Source: Marinobacter sp. LQ44 | Lineage (GTDB): Bacteria > Pseudomonadota > Gammaproteobacteria > Pseudomonadales > Oleiphilaceae | Length of the DNA stretch: 64,000 nucleotides | Assembly: GCF_001447155.2 (NCBI RefSeq) | Contig: NZ_CP014754.1 | Location: 62,001-126,000 of the forward strand | Reading direction: 5' to 3' | In this document: in pieces, positions 34,658 to 43,488 of the stretch | Numbering within the stretch: the stretch's first letter is position 1 | How the letters are laid out: every line of letters starts with the position of its first letter | Program-made: the position numbers and the translations under genes | The notes under the pieces: generated by a model | What the model was told of the DNA's origin: nothing | Seen by the model: the letters and a program-made list of their open reading frames with translations, nothing else | Databases searched by the model: none

Positions 34658-37446
34658 ATCGTCAATTTATGCGCCGGTTGTCGCTCGCTGTCATCCTGAT
34701 ATCTGCAATTCAAGGTGGGAACGTAGCGGCCCAGGAATCCTTCCGTGTGGAACTCGGCAGGGATGGCGAAACCCTGGGCGATATGCGCCCGGTGTTTCTC
34801 AAGTTTGAAAGCCGCCCCCTGCCTGCAATTTCGCCGAAAGAAGTGGCTCGTCGCTATCAAAAACTGTTCGAGAAGTCCGACGAACCGGAAGTCCGTATTG
34901 ATGCGCTGAATCGCCTCAATAACATCCGAGACCGTTCCGGCCAGGATATCGGCTTCTCGGATGAGCAGCAGTCAGCGGTCTATGAAGAGGCTCTGGCCAG
35001 CTATGAGAGCATCCTGGCCCGTGGCTCCTTCTCCGGAAAACTCGACGAGTTGCTCTATCAGATGGCCAAAGCCCATGCACTGACTGGACAGCATGAAGAG
35101 TCCATCCAGCGACTCAGACAGCTGGTGGGCCTGTACCCTCGCTCATCACTGGTGCCGGAAGCCCGGTTCCGGATTGCCGAAGCTGCCTATAACACCGGCG
35201 AGTATCAGGAAGCGGAAACCGGGTATCGGCAGTTGATTGAAGGTGACGGTCACCAGGACCTGGCCATGAAAGCCCGTTACATGCTGGGTTGGAGCCAATT
35301 CAAACAGGGGCCCGCGGCCTGGAACCGGTCGGCGGAGACGTTTATGGCATTGCTGGATCAACACCTGCCCAGCGAAGCCACGTTGCTGGATCCGCCGCAG
35401 ACTGGTTTGGACATGATTGAAGACAGTTTTCGGGTGCTGGCTTTGATGGCCGCCCGGACTGACAACTCTGCGACATTGGCCGCGTGGCTTGGCAACCGAG
35501 CGCCAGTGGCCTGGCCGCATCTGCTTTACGACCGGCTGGCAGATTTGCATGCCCTTGAAGGGCGTTTTGATCTGGCCGTTGGCATCAACCAGGCGTTTGC
35601 CGGGAACTACCCCGAGCATCCAGCCGCCCCGGATTTCCTCGCCCAGAGTGTGGATTACTGGCGGATGGCAGGCAACACCGTCAAGGCTCGCGAAGCCAGG
35701 GCAGACTATGTGGCCCGATACCAATCACAGCCAGAGTATCAAGAGTTGAAGGGCCAACAGCAGGCTCTCTGGCAGGACTATGCGCTCTTCCTCGGGGATT
35801 ACCATTACGCCGCACAGGATTGGACCAGTGCGGCTGGCTACTATGAAGCACTTGCAGGCCATTCCGGCGACACGGGCAAACTGTTGCATCTGGCCGGCGA
35901 CGCCCGGTTACAGGCTGGCAATCGTCACAAGGCTCTGGAGAACTATCGCAGCGCCGCTTACGGCGCTCGGGGTTACGGCCAGCCATACGCCGATGCGGCC
36001 GAGGCCGGTTGGGCTGCTATCAAGGTGTTGAGATCGACCCTTGAGGAGAGCGCTGCCGGTGCATACCGAGGCGTCTTGGCGGAGTTGTCCAGTGAAGAGC
36101 AACAATTCGGCAATACCTTTGCGCAGGACGCCAGGCTTTCAGGTTTGAGGGCTGACCTGGCAAACCGCTGGTACGAGGTTGGTGCCTATGATGAGGCGCT
36201 GGCTTATGCGCGCTCGACACTGGTTCTTGAGTCGGCGAATAACGAAGAACGTTATGCCGCCTGGCTGGTGACCGCGCGGGTGCGTCAGAGGACGGGGGAG
36301 TACGGGCTGGAAGAGCGGGCCTGGCGACAGGCGCTGATGCTGGTGGGCAGCGCGCCTGATCTGGCCACGACTCAGGATGAACCGGAGCAGATTCGTGAGC
36401 AGCTGGCGACGGCCATCTACCGGCAGGGAGAGAAAGCGGCGGCCAGTGGCGACACTGCCGTGGCGGTCGCCCATTTTCAGCGCGTGAATTCCGTTTTACC
36501 CGATTCCGAGATTGCCATCCGGGCGCGCTTTGATGCCAGTAATGCATTGCTCAAGGCTGCTGAATGGCAAACGGCCATTAACGAGCTGAACCGTTTCCGG
36601 CTCGACTACCCGGCCCATGAGCTCACGGAAGAGGTCAGTGAAAAGCTGGTCTACGCCTACCACGAATCCCGCCAACCTCTGAAAGCAGCCGGTGAACTGA
36701 TGGCTGCCTCTGAACGTGCGCAAGATCCCTGGCCGCTGAAGCTACGCGCTGCGGCGCTCTACCACCAGGCCGGTGAATTGCCCGAGCGCAATGCCCTGTA
36801 TGTGGATTGGCTGGCGGTTGCTCCGGATCCAGATGCGGCGGCTGACCATGTGCAGCAGCAAACCATGCGCCAGAGGTTGATTGAATCCGGTGCTGATTCC
36901 GTGCGTCAGCAGAAAGCGATGGTCACCCGTGAAGCCGCGAGCCAGTGGCACTCGGAAGAAACCCTGCTGTGGGCCGGCAAGGCGGCGCTGGCCCTGGGTG
37001 CTTCGGCGGCTCAGGAATTTGCTGGCATCCGCCTGGAACATCCCCTGGAGCGGGCACTTGAACGCAAGCAAAAGGCAATGGAGCAGGCCCAGGCCTATTT
37101 CCTCGAAGCGGAATCCTTTGCCGGAGAAACTGTGGCATCAGAGGTGCTATACCGAAGGGCCGAGCTCTATCGCACCCTGGCGGCAGACTTAATGGCTTCT
37201 GAGGTACCGTCAGAACTCAATGAGCTGGAAGCCATGCAATACCAGATGCTTCTGGAAGAAGAAGCCTGGCCGCTGGAAGAGCGGGCAATGGAATTGCATT
37301 CCAGAAATCACGGGCGCATTGCCAGCCAGGGTTTTGATGAATGGATTGGTCAGAGCCTGGAGGCGCTGGCCGTCATGCACCCGGGGCGTTACGACCGTGA
37401 ACTTCGCTGGATGAGCTGGAACATGGAGGAGAACGAAGGTGCTTAG
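34654..37446 (+). CDS. Large secreted TPR protein
   Basis: A 930-residue exported protein with signal peptide (about 1-27, ending VAAQ), then helical TPR repeats along nearly the whole length, for example AKAHALTGQHEESIQRL, RIAEAAYNTGEYQEAETGY and ALAYARSTLVLESANNEE. It has no membrane segment beyond the signal and no catalytic motif. It overlaps the upstream gene by 4 bases and the downstream lipoprotein gene by 8. It is the largest component of the operon and the likely periplasmic scaffold, comparable in size class to the long TPR proteins of Glt-type clusters. Confidence 0.82.
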   Translation: MNRQFMRRLSLAVILISAIQGGNVAAQESFRVELGRDGETLGDMRPVFLKFESRPLPAISPKEVARRYQKLFEKSDEPEVRIDALNRLNNIRDRSGQDIGFSDEQQSAVYEEALASYESILARGSFSGKLDELLYQMAKAHALTGQHEESIQRLRQLVGLYPRSSLVPEARFRIAEAAYNTGEYQEAETGYRQLIEGDGHQDLAMKARYMLGWSQFKQGPAAWNRSAETFMALLDQHLPSEATLLDPPQTGLDMIEDSFRVLALMAARTDNSATLAAWLGNRAPVAWPHLLYDRLADLHALEGRFDLAVGINQAFAGNYPEHPAAPDFLAQSVDYWRMAGNTVKAREARADYVARYQSQPEYQELKGQQQALWQDYALFLGDYHYAAQDWTSAAGYYEALAGHSGDTGKLLHLAGDARLQAGNRHKALENYRSAAYGARGYGQPYADAAEAGWAAIKVLRSTLEESAAGAYRGVLAELSSEEQQFGNTFAQDARLSGLRADLANRWYEVGAYDEALAYARSTLVLESANNEERYAAWLVTARVRQRTGEYGLEERAWRQALMLVGSAPDLATTQDEPEQIREQLATAIYRQGEKAAASGDTAVAVAHFQRVNSVLPDSEIAIRARFDASNALLKAAEWQTAINELNRFRLDYPAHELTEEVSEKLVYAYHESRQPLKAAGELMAASERAQDPWPLKLRAAALYHQAGELPERNALYVDWLAVAPDPDAAADHVQQQTMRQRLIESGADSVRQQKAMVTREAASQWHSEETLLWAGKAALALGASAAQEFAGIRLEHPLERALERKQKAMEQAQAYFLEAESFAGETVASEVLYRRAELYRTLAADLMASEVPSELNELEAMQYQMLLEEEAWPLEERAMELHSRNHGRIASQGFDEWIGQSLEALAVMHPGRYDRELRWMSWNMEENEGA

Positions 37447-37930
37447 AGGTTTTCACTACGCGCAACGTGCCCTGATCATCTCGGTGCTGGTGGGTTTGAC
37501 CGCTTGCGCTACTGGCCCCGGCAAAACCCCCGAGCGGGCCGCGGTGCAGCCTGTGCATTCACCGGAACAGGCGAGAGAGTGGGCCATAAAGGGGGTGAAC
37601 GCCCATGAGAACGGCGACATCCCTGGGGCCATCAAGGCCTGGCAGACCTCGGTGGCCCTGGACCCCAGCGACGCGACAACGGTCAATAACCTGGCGCTTT
37701 TGCTGAAACAGCAAAACCGTTTCCGGGACGCGGCCAACCTGCTGGAGCAGGGCGTGGAGGCGGCTCCGGAGGTTGCTCAGCTGCATTACAACCTGGCGGT
37801 GATCAGTGAGCTTTATCTGCTGGATCTTGATAAGGCGCTGGTTCATTACCAGCGATACCGGGCGTTGACCGCCGAGGAAGACAAGCTGGTTGCTGGCTGG
37901 ATCGCCGACCTTGAGCGGAGGCTGCAATGA
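37439..37930 (+). CDS. TPR lipoprotein
   Basis: A 163-residue lipoprotein starting at GTG with GGAGGA about 9 bases upstream. The lipobox is GLTAC (Cys at about 23). Two to three TPR units follow (GVNAHENGDIPGAIKAWQ; TVNNLALLLKQQNRFRDAA; LHYNLAVISELYLLDLDKA). No Asp at +2 (Cys-Ala), so outer membrane sorting is expected. It overlaps both neighbours, marking it as an integral part of the operon, and resembles in form the small TPR lipoprotein GltE of gliding machines. Confidence 0.82.
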   Translation: MLRGFHYAQRALIISVLVGLTACATGPGKTPERAAVQPVHSPEQAREWAIKGVNAHENGDIPGAIKAWQTSVALDPSDATTVNNLALLLKQQNRFRDAANLLEQGVEAAPEVAQLHYNLAVISELYLLDLDKALVHYQRYRALTAEEDKLVAGWIADLERRLQ

Positions 37931-38262
37931 GCATCGGCCGGAATCTTCTCCGCCTCTGCATTGTTGTGCTGGCCAGTGGTTTTTTCCAGGCGGCCGCCGC
38001 CGAAGACCGGGAGCAATCGGCCCTGACAGTGAGCGGTTTGTCTGCCAGCGTGGGGGACGATGACCCCAGGGTGCTTTACATTCTGCCCTGGCAGAACCCG
38101 ACGCTGCCCAGAAGGCCCAGGGCAGAGCTCAATAGCCAGGCGCCGGAGCTTAACCAACCCCTTTCCCCTCAGGTGCTGGAGAATCATCGCCAGTTCCGGG
38201 AATCCCTGAACCCATTGGTCCTGAAGCCAGCCGTGAATGCGGCCGGTCCGGGCCAACCGTGA
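37927..38262 (+). CDS. Small secreted protein of Glt-like operon
   Basis: A 111-residue protein with a signal peptide (about 1-25, ending QAAAA). The mature part is Pro-rich with VLYILPWQNPTLPRRPRAEL and no Cys. No family recognised. The start overlaps the lipoprotein stop (ATGA). An ILPW-type motif in a short, unstructured periplasmic protein suggests a docking peptide for one of the TPR scaffolds; this is conjecture. Confidence 0.7.
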   Translation: MSIGRNLLRLCIVVLASGFFQAAAAEDREQSALTVSGLSASVGDDDPRVLYILPWQNPTLPRRPRAELNSQAPELNQPLSPQVLENHRQFRESLNPLVLKPAVNAAGPGQP

Positions 38263-38287
38263 CCCTGCAGTAAACGGAGACAAAGGC

Positions 38288-38935
38288 ATGCTCGATACCA
38301 TCATTCGATTCTTTCAGGACGGCGGTCCATTTATGTACCCCATTGCCATTGTGTTGGCGTTGGGGCTGGCGATCACCCTTGAGCGGTTTCTGTATCTGGG
38401 GTCGGTGCGGCGGCGAAATCGTCTGGCGTTTGAGCGCGGTATTCTGCCCGCGCTGCAAAAACGGGACTACCAGCGCGCCATGAAGGCGGCAGCCAGTTCC
38501 GACAGTGCCATTGCCTCGGTGCTCGGGGCGGGTATTTCCCGGTTGTTGAATAACAGCCGACGTGAAGATATCGAATACGCCATGGAAGAAGGTTTGATGG
38601 AAGTACTGCCGCGCCTGGAAAAGCGCACTCAGTACCTGGCAACCCTGGCCAATGTGGCCACTCTTTTGGGCCTGCTTGGCACCATCATTGGCTTGATCGC
38701 GGCGTTCACCGCCGTTGCCGCAGCCGATCCCGCCGAGAAGGCCACCCTGTTGTCGGAAAGCATCTCGGTAGCCATGAACACCACCGCGTTTGGCCTGATA
38801 TCCGCCATTCCCTTGCTGTTGTTCCATGCCCTGTTGCAAACCCGCACCAATGAAATCGTGGACAGCTTCGAGATGGCCGGGGTCAAGCTGTTGAATATGG
38901 TGTCAGATCCCGACGTTGGCAGGGTAGCCGCCTGA
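38288..38935 (+). CDS. TolQ/ExbB/MotA-family proton channel protein
   Basis: A 215-residue inner-membrane protein with the ExbB layout: one N-terminal helix (FMYPIAIVLALGLAITLERFL), a large cytoplasmic helical loop, then a helix pair (ATLLGLLGTIIGLIAAFTAV and NTTAFGLISAIPLLLFHALL). The conserved GLLGTVxGxxxAF and pore-lining Thr are present. ATG 38288 with GGAGACAAAGG upstream is preferred over a start 17 codons earlier. With the two ExbD-like partners it should form a pmf-driven motor. Confidence 0.92.
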   Translation: MLDTIIRFFQDGGPFMYPIAIVLALGLAITLERFLYLGSVRRRNRLAFERGILPALQKRDYQRAMKAAASSDSAIASVLGAGISRLLNNSRREDIEYAMEEGLMEVLPRLEKRTQYLATLANVATLLGLLGTIIGLIAAFTAVAAADPAEKATLLSESISVAMNTTAFGLISAIPLLLFHALLQTRTNEIVDSFEMAGVKLLNMVSDPDVGRVAA

Positions 38936-38977
38936 TGCACCTCGTGTTTCAGCCAGTGTAAACAGGAGTATGGCGAT

Positions 38978-39508
38978 ATGAGACGCAGACATCGCAGGCT
39001 GACGGCTCAGGCGGATCTGGACATTACCGCGTTTCTGAACCTGATGATTGTGCTGGTACCGGTGTTGTTGCTGGGCATGGTATTCACCCAGATCCGCATG
39101 ATAGAGCTGAATTTTCCCGGGATGGAAGCCGGGCAGGCGCCAGCCTCTGAAAATTTCCGGCTGGTGGTTACTGTTATTCCGGGTGGCCTGGAAGTGGCCG
39201 ACAGTGAGCGTGGGCTGATTGAAGTGCTTCCGGTCAAGGATGGGGGCCAGGACTACCAGGGGCTCAGCACTGTTCTCCAGCAGATCAAGGCCCGTATGCC
39301 CGAAAAGACCGACGTAACCCTGGAAGTAGGCCCGGATGTGGATTATCAGACACTGGTAACCGTTATGGACACAGTCCGCTCTTACCCGGCAGTCGTTGCT
39401 GCCAGCGTAGTGGAGGCTGAGTTGTTCCCCGATGTGTCCCTGATGGATGCAGGCGAAGATCGCGCCCTGGCTCAGCGTGCCCCGGAAGCAGGCGGAGGTG
39501 GAGTATGA
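38978..39508 (+). CDS. ExbD/TolR-family protein, copy 1
   Basis: A 176-residue single-pass protein: basic N-terminus, then the transmembrane helix with the proton-carrying Asp (ADLDITAFLNLMIVLVPVLLL), and a periplasmic alpha/beta domain of the TolR type (DVTLEVGPDVDYQTLVTVMD). It ends in a Gly-rich tail. Its stop overlaps the next start (ATGA), so both ExbD-type subunits are made in equal amounts. Confidence 0.9.
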   Translation: MRRRHRRLTAQADLDITAFLNLMIVLVPVLLLGMVFTQIRMIELNFPGMEAGQAPASENFRLVVTVIPGGLEVADSERGLIEVLPVKDGGQDYQGLSTVLQQIKARMPEKTDVTLEVGPDVDYQTLVTVMDTVRSYPAVVAASVVEAELFPDVSLMDAGEDRALAQRAPEAGGGGV

Positions 39509-39993
39509 AGGCATCACGCCGCGCTCGTCTGCGCCAACGCCATTACGGCAGGATGCACAAGGCCGGTGGCCTGAACCTGGTGTCGCTGATGGATATCTTC
39601 ACCATTCTGGTGTTCTTTCTGATGGTGAATTCCTCCGATGTGAAGGTCATGCAGAATACGGCAGACGTGCCTTTGCCCACGTCGACGGCGGAGAAAGAAG
39701 CCGTGGAGAATCTGACCGTGCAGATCAGTGGCCGGTCTATTCTGGTTCAGGGCCGGGAAGTGGCAAGGCTGGACAGTATTGAGGCCTCGGACACCCACAT
39801 AGCGGGATTGTCTGAAGAGCTGGCGTATCGCCGGGGCCGTTGGGCGGAAGTGCCAGACCAGGGCCTGGAAGTCACCATCATGGCGGGGAAGGAGACCGAC
39901 TACCGGTTACTGCGCAAGATCATGCAAACCTGCGTGGACGAGGATTTCCGACAGGTACGGCTGGCGGTAGAGGCGGAGGTGCGCAATGGCTGA
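39505..39993 (+). CDS. ExbD/TolR-family protein, copy 2
   Basis: A 162-residue paralog of the preceding gene: very basic N-terminus (RRARLRQRHYGR), transmembrane helix with the key Asp (LNLVSLMDIFTILVFFLMV) and a periplasmic domain ending VRLAVEAEV. Having two different ExbD/TolR subunits with one TolQ-like subunit matches the AglR-AglQ-AglS arrangement of Myxococcus rather than standard Tol-Pal or TonB systems. It overlaps the next gene by 8 bases. Confidence 0.9.
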   Translation: MKASRRARLRQRHYGRMHKAGGLNLVSLMDIFTILVFFLMVNSSDVKVMQNTADVPLPTSTAEKEAVENLTVQISGRSILVQGREVARLDSIEASDTHIAGLSEELAYRRGRWAEVPDQGLEVTIMAGKETDYRLLRKIMQTCVDEDFRQVRLAVEAEVRNG

Positions 39994-40933
39994 ACGCAAG
40001 CCAAGCACACAAATTTCCCGCCTTCCCTGGAGCAGTGATGGACGGGAGAGCGCGCGTTTCGGTGTGATACTTGCGGTCATGCTTGCGCTGTTTCTGTTGC
40101 CGGCCATGATTATTCCCACTCTGCAAATCCCTGAACCGGAACGGTCGGAAGCAGAGCGCATTCCGCCGCGGTTGGCGCAGTTGGTGGAGGCACCAAAACC
40201 CGTTGTAGTTGAGGTGCCAGAGCCTGAGCCAGAGCCAGAGCCAGAGCCTGAACCCGAGCGTGCAGAGGCCGAACCCGTTGTGGCCGACCCGGAACCCCGT
40301 CCGGAACCCAGGGTATCGGCACCCCCGGAGCAGACGGCCGAGCAGGCCCGGGAAAATGCCGCACGTTCTGGTTTGTTTGCCATGAAAGACCGGCTTGCGG
40401 CACTGAAGGCGCCCGAGCCGTTAGCCCGGCCCGAGAACCGGACCGCCAACGTTGGTGATGTACAGGCAGAGGTGCAGCAATCGCAAGACGACCGCTCCAG
40501 GGTGTTAGCCGGCAGTGGCGGCGTCCAGAGCCGTGAGGGGCCAGCCCGGGAAGTGGCGCTCGCAGAGCAGACGGTGCAAGCCGTCTCTGCGCCTAAGGAA
40601 GACGTAGCGGTTGCCCCGGCGACCCAAGGCAGGCCCTCGGTAGGTGAGCGGGCCATGAGCAATATACGGCAGGTGTTCGATACCCAGAAAAGTGTGCTTT
40701 ATGCCCTTTACCAGCGGGAACTGCGACAGGACCCGACGCTTGAAGGAAAGGTCACATTGGAGTTGGTGATAGAGCCGGATGGCTCAGTATCTGCCTGCCA
40801 GGTCGTCAGCTCTGAGCTGGGTAACCCGGCCCTGGAGCAACGCATTGCCATGCGGGTACAGATGTTCAACTTTGGCGCAGACAATGTCGAAACCCGGAAG
40901 GTTCGGTTCCCGATTGATTTCCTCCCGGGCTGA
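39986..40933 (+). CDS. TonB-like protein with AgmX/PglI-type C-terminal domain
   Basis: A 315-residue single-pass energy transducer. One transmembrane helix (about 26-44), then an EP-rich linker (VEVPEPEPEPEPEPEPE at about 74-92) able to span the periplasm, a disordered middle, and a C-terminal domain (about 225-315) reading LYALYQRELRQDP, KVTLELVIEPDGSVSACQVV, SSELGNPALEQRIAMRV and VRFPIDFLPG. That order (GKV, G-x-V, SSLG, paired beta, PF/PIDF) is the pattern of the AgmX/PglI C-terminal domain of myxobacteria, a TonB-C relative. As the last gene of the operon it probably links the TolQ/TolR-like motor to outer envelope parts. Confidence 0.85.
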   Translation: MAERKPSTQISRLPWSSDGRESARFGVILAVMLALFLLPAMIIPTLQIPEPERSEAERIPPRLAQLVEAPKPVVVEVPEPEPEPEPEPEPERAEAEPVVADPEPRPEPRVSAPPEQTAEQARENAARSGLFAMKDRLAALKAPEPLARPENRTANVGDVQAEVQQSQDDRSRVLAGSGGVQSREGPAREVALAEQTVQAVSAPKEDVAVAPATQGRPSVGERAMSNIRQVFDTQKSVLYALYQRELRQDPTLEGKVTLELVIEPDGSVSACQVVSSELGNPALEQRIAMRVQMFNFGADNVETRKVRFPIDFLPG

Positions 40934-40945
40934 CAGAATCCGACC

Positions 40946-41431
40946 TCAGCTTTCGATAGTAATTTTCGGCAGGCGTGGCTTTTGCAGTGAGATTTTCTCG
41001 GTGGGGGCGATGACTTTCGCCTCGCCGGTAACCACCTGGCTGTCATTCTGATTGCGCACATCGCACTGGAGTACCACGCGATTCTTCGGTTCTTTGCGCA
41101 GTACGGTGAGGGTGACGGTCAGGGTGTCGTCCAGTTTGACCGGGCGCTTGAACGACAGGCTCTGCTCAAGGTAAATGGTGCCGGGGCCGGGCATGACCGT
41201 GGCCAGTGCGGCAGAAATCAGAGAGCCACTCCACATTCCATGGGCAATGCGCTCCTTGAACATGGACTCCGCGGCAAACTCGGAGTCCAGGTGTACCGGG
41301 TTCACATCGCCTGAAACCGCAGCAAACAATACCAGCTCATCTTCGGTCAGTGTCCGGGTGAAGGTGGCAGAATCGCCCTCGTTCAATTCGTCATAGGTAA
41401 TATTTTCAAGGGTATCCAGGGTGTCGCTCAT
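40946..41431 (-). CDS. MaoC-like (R)-enoyl-CoA hydratase/dehydratase
   Basis: A 161-residue hotdog-fold protein with the hydratase 2 motif: LFAAVSGDVNPVHLDSEFA followed by RIAHGMWSGSLISAAL, containing the catalytic Asp/His pair. The family hydrates trans-2-enoyl-CoA to (R)-3-hydroxyacyl-CoA, feeding PHA or related pathways. ATG 41431 with CCGGAG six bases upstream is the start; longer frames upstream lack family similarity. It is convergent to the Glt-like operon (12-base gap) and divergent from fadD. Confidence 0.88.
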   Translation of the reverse strand: MSDTLDTLENITYDELNEGDSATFTRTLTEDELVLFAAVSGDVNPVHLDSEFAAESMFKERIAHGMWSGSLISAALATVMPGPGTIYLEQSLSFKRPVKLDDTLTVTLTVLRKEPKNRVVLQCDVRNQNDSQVVTGEAKVIAPTEKISLQKPRLPKITIES

Positions 41432-41665
41432 CACAGACTCCGGTGACGGAAGAAGTGTTTGAAAGGGGTATACAGTTGTACCGTTTAACGCTTTGAAAAC
41501 TACCTCATCGTTAACAAAACTGCTATTCTCTCCCGACTTTTTAAGGCTGAGACTTTTGTCGGGTTGATTTTTTGACCAGCTCGGCCTTGGCAAAACATTA
41601 CAATCAGGGAGTTTCTGAACCCATCCGGTTGCTCCCCAATAGCGCCAATCAGACAGGAGATGGTG

Positions 41666-43342
41666 ATGGATTTTGAGCAGTTCTATCAAGACAAGTACCC
41701 CGCCGGCATTCCCCGTGAGGTAGATCTCAAGAAATACAAAAACATGGTGGATGTATTTGAGCAGGCTGTTAAGAAGTTTGCAGACAAGCCTGCGTTCACT
41801 GCGGTTGGCGTCACCCTGACATACCGGGATCTTGATACTCAGAGCCGTAATTTTGCGGCCTGGCTGCAGAACAAAACCGATCTCAAACCGGGTGATCGCA
41901 TTGCGGTGCAAATGCCCAACATTACCCAGTACCCGGTGATTGTCTTCGGTGCCATGCGTGCTGGCCTGATCGTGGTTAACACCAACCCGCTGTATACCAC
42001 CCGTGAAATGGAACACCAGTTCAACGATTCCGGTGCCAAGGCGCTGGTGGTGCTGGCCAACATGGCAGACAACGCGGAAAAAGTGCTGCCCCATACCGGC
42101 ATTGAGCACGTGATCGTGACTGAAATTGCCGATATGCATTCACCCATCAAGCGTACCTTGATGAACGCTGTGGTGAAGCACGTCAAGAAGATGGTTCCGT
42201 CTTACAACCTGCCGACTGCCCACAAACTGCCGGCGGTGCTCAGTGCCGGTGCCCGTGAGAAGTTCACTCCGGTTGACATCAATCTGGACGACCTGGCTGT
42301 ACTGCAGTACACCGGTGGCACTACGGGTGTCGCCAAGGGCGCGATGCTGACCCACGCTAATCTGGTGGCCAACCTGTCCCAGGTGCGCCCGATGATGGAA
42401 GACCAGGTAGAAGAGGGCAAGGAAGTGGTGATTGCACCGCTCCCGCTGTACCACATCTACTCGTTTACCCTGAACTGCGGCATCATGCTGGAAGCCGGCG
42501 CCCACAACGTTCTGATCCCGAACCCGCGCGATATTCCGGGCTTCGTGAAGGAAATGCAGAAGCAGAAGTTCTCTGCTTTCATTGGCCTGAACACCCTGTT
42601 CGTGGCCCTATGTAACAACGAGGACTTCCAGGATCTGGATTTCTCCGGCCTGAAGCTGACGGCTTCTGGTGGTATGGCGCTGACCAGCGATACCGCAAAA
42701 ATGTGGGAGCGGGTGACCGGTTGTGAAATCAGTGAAGGTTACGGCATGACTGAAACCTCTCCGGTGGTTACCTTCAACCCCCGCAGCGCTATCCAGATCG
42801 GCACCATCGGCCTGCCGATCCCGTCCACCGTGGTTAAAACCATCGACGACGACGGCAACGAGACACCCATCGGTGAGCCCGGGGAACTGTGTGTGAAAGG
42901 CCCGCAGGTGATGCGTGGTTACTGGCAGCGCCCGGAAGACACCCAGAAGTCCTTCACTGACGATGGCTTCCTGAAAACCGGTGACGTGGCACTGATCCAG
43001 GAAGATGGCTACATCCGCATTGTTGATCGCAAGAAAGACATGATCATTGTCTCTGGCTTCAACGTGTTCCCGAACGAGATTGAAGACGTGGTAACCAGCC
43101 ATCCGAAGGTGGTTGAGTGCGCCGCTGTAGGTATCCCGGACGCCAAGAGCGGCGAGGCCGTCAAGGTCTACGTGGTGCCCACGAAAGACGGTGTCACCGC
43201 AAACGAACTCAAAGAGTTCTGCCGCGAGCGCCTGACCGCCTACAAAGTGCCCAAGCACTTCGAGTTCAGGGATGAGCTGCCCAAGAGTAACGTGGGCAAG
43301 ATTCTGCGCCGTGAACTGCGGGACGAAGCCAACGCCAAGTAA
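41666..43342 (+). CDS. fadD: Long-chain fatty acid-CoA ligase
   Basis: A 558-residue ANL-family adenylating enzyme: ATP-binding P loop YTGGTTGVAKGA, GYGMTETSP motif, KTGDVA and the C-terminal hinge/lysine KSNVGKILRRELR. It activates long-chain fatty acids to acyl-CoA for beta-oxidation at the inner membrane. ATG 41666 is preferred, with AGGAG six bases upstream; ATG 41660 is too close. A perfect hairpin terminator follows the gene. Divergent from the MaoC hydratase, a setting consistent with fatty acid use. Confidence 0.95.
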   Translation: MDFEQFYQDKYPAGIPREVDLKKYKNMVDVFEQAVKKFADKPAFTAVGVTLTYRDLDTQSRNFAAWLQNKTDLKPGDRIAVQMPNITQYPVIVFGAMRAGLIVVNTNPLYTTREMEHQFNDSGAKALVVLANMADNAEKVLPHTGIEHVIVTEIADMHSPIKRTLMNAVVKHVKKMVPSYNLPTAHKLPAVLSAGAREKFTPVDINLDDLAVLQYTGGTTGVAKGAMLTHANLVANLSQVRPMMEDQVEEGKEVVIAPLPLYHIYSFTLNCGIMLEAGAHNVLIPNPRDIPGFVKEMQKQKFSAFIGLNTLFVALCNNEDFQDLDFSGLKLTASGGMALTSDTAKMWERVTGCEISEGYGMTETSPVVTFNPRSAIQIGTIGLPIPSTVVKTIDDDGNETPIGEPGELCVKGPQVMRGYWQRPEDTQKSFTDDGFLKTGDVALIQEDGYIRIVDRKKDMIIVSGFNVFPNEIEDVVTSHPKVVECAAVGIPDAKSGEAVKVYVVPTKDGVTANELKEFCRERLTAYKVPKHFEFRDELPKSNVGKILRRELRDEANAK

Positions 43343-43380
43343 ACGGCGATTGGTGCAACCGCGAGATTGCACTGCTTCCC

Positions 43381-43414
43381 ACAAAGACCCTGCTCAGGCA
43401 GGGTCTTTGTGTTT
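43381..43414 (+). terminator. Intrinsic terminator after fadD
   Basis: A perfect 13-bp stem (ACAAAGACCCTGC with GCAGGGTCTTTGT, 43381-43393 and 43398-43410) and TCAG tetraloop, followed by GTTTCT. It lies 38 bases after the fadD stop. Confidence 0.85.
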
Positions 43415-43488
43415 CTACCGTTTGGATTTCCCGCTAGACTGTGGCGCCTTGTGATGCATCCATCAATCCATGAGTCTGTTGCCGTTCA

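Noticed and set aside
40222..40261. Short GAGCCA-type tandem repeat
   Set aside because: It encodes the Glu-Pro spacer of the TonB-like protein; a coding repeat, not a CRISPR or regulatory array.
40946..42139. 397-codon frame including the MaoC gene
   Set aside because: The 236 codons upstream of ATG 41431 lack family similarity and run antisense into fadD; the shorter 161-residue protein has a proper ribosome site.
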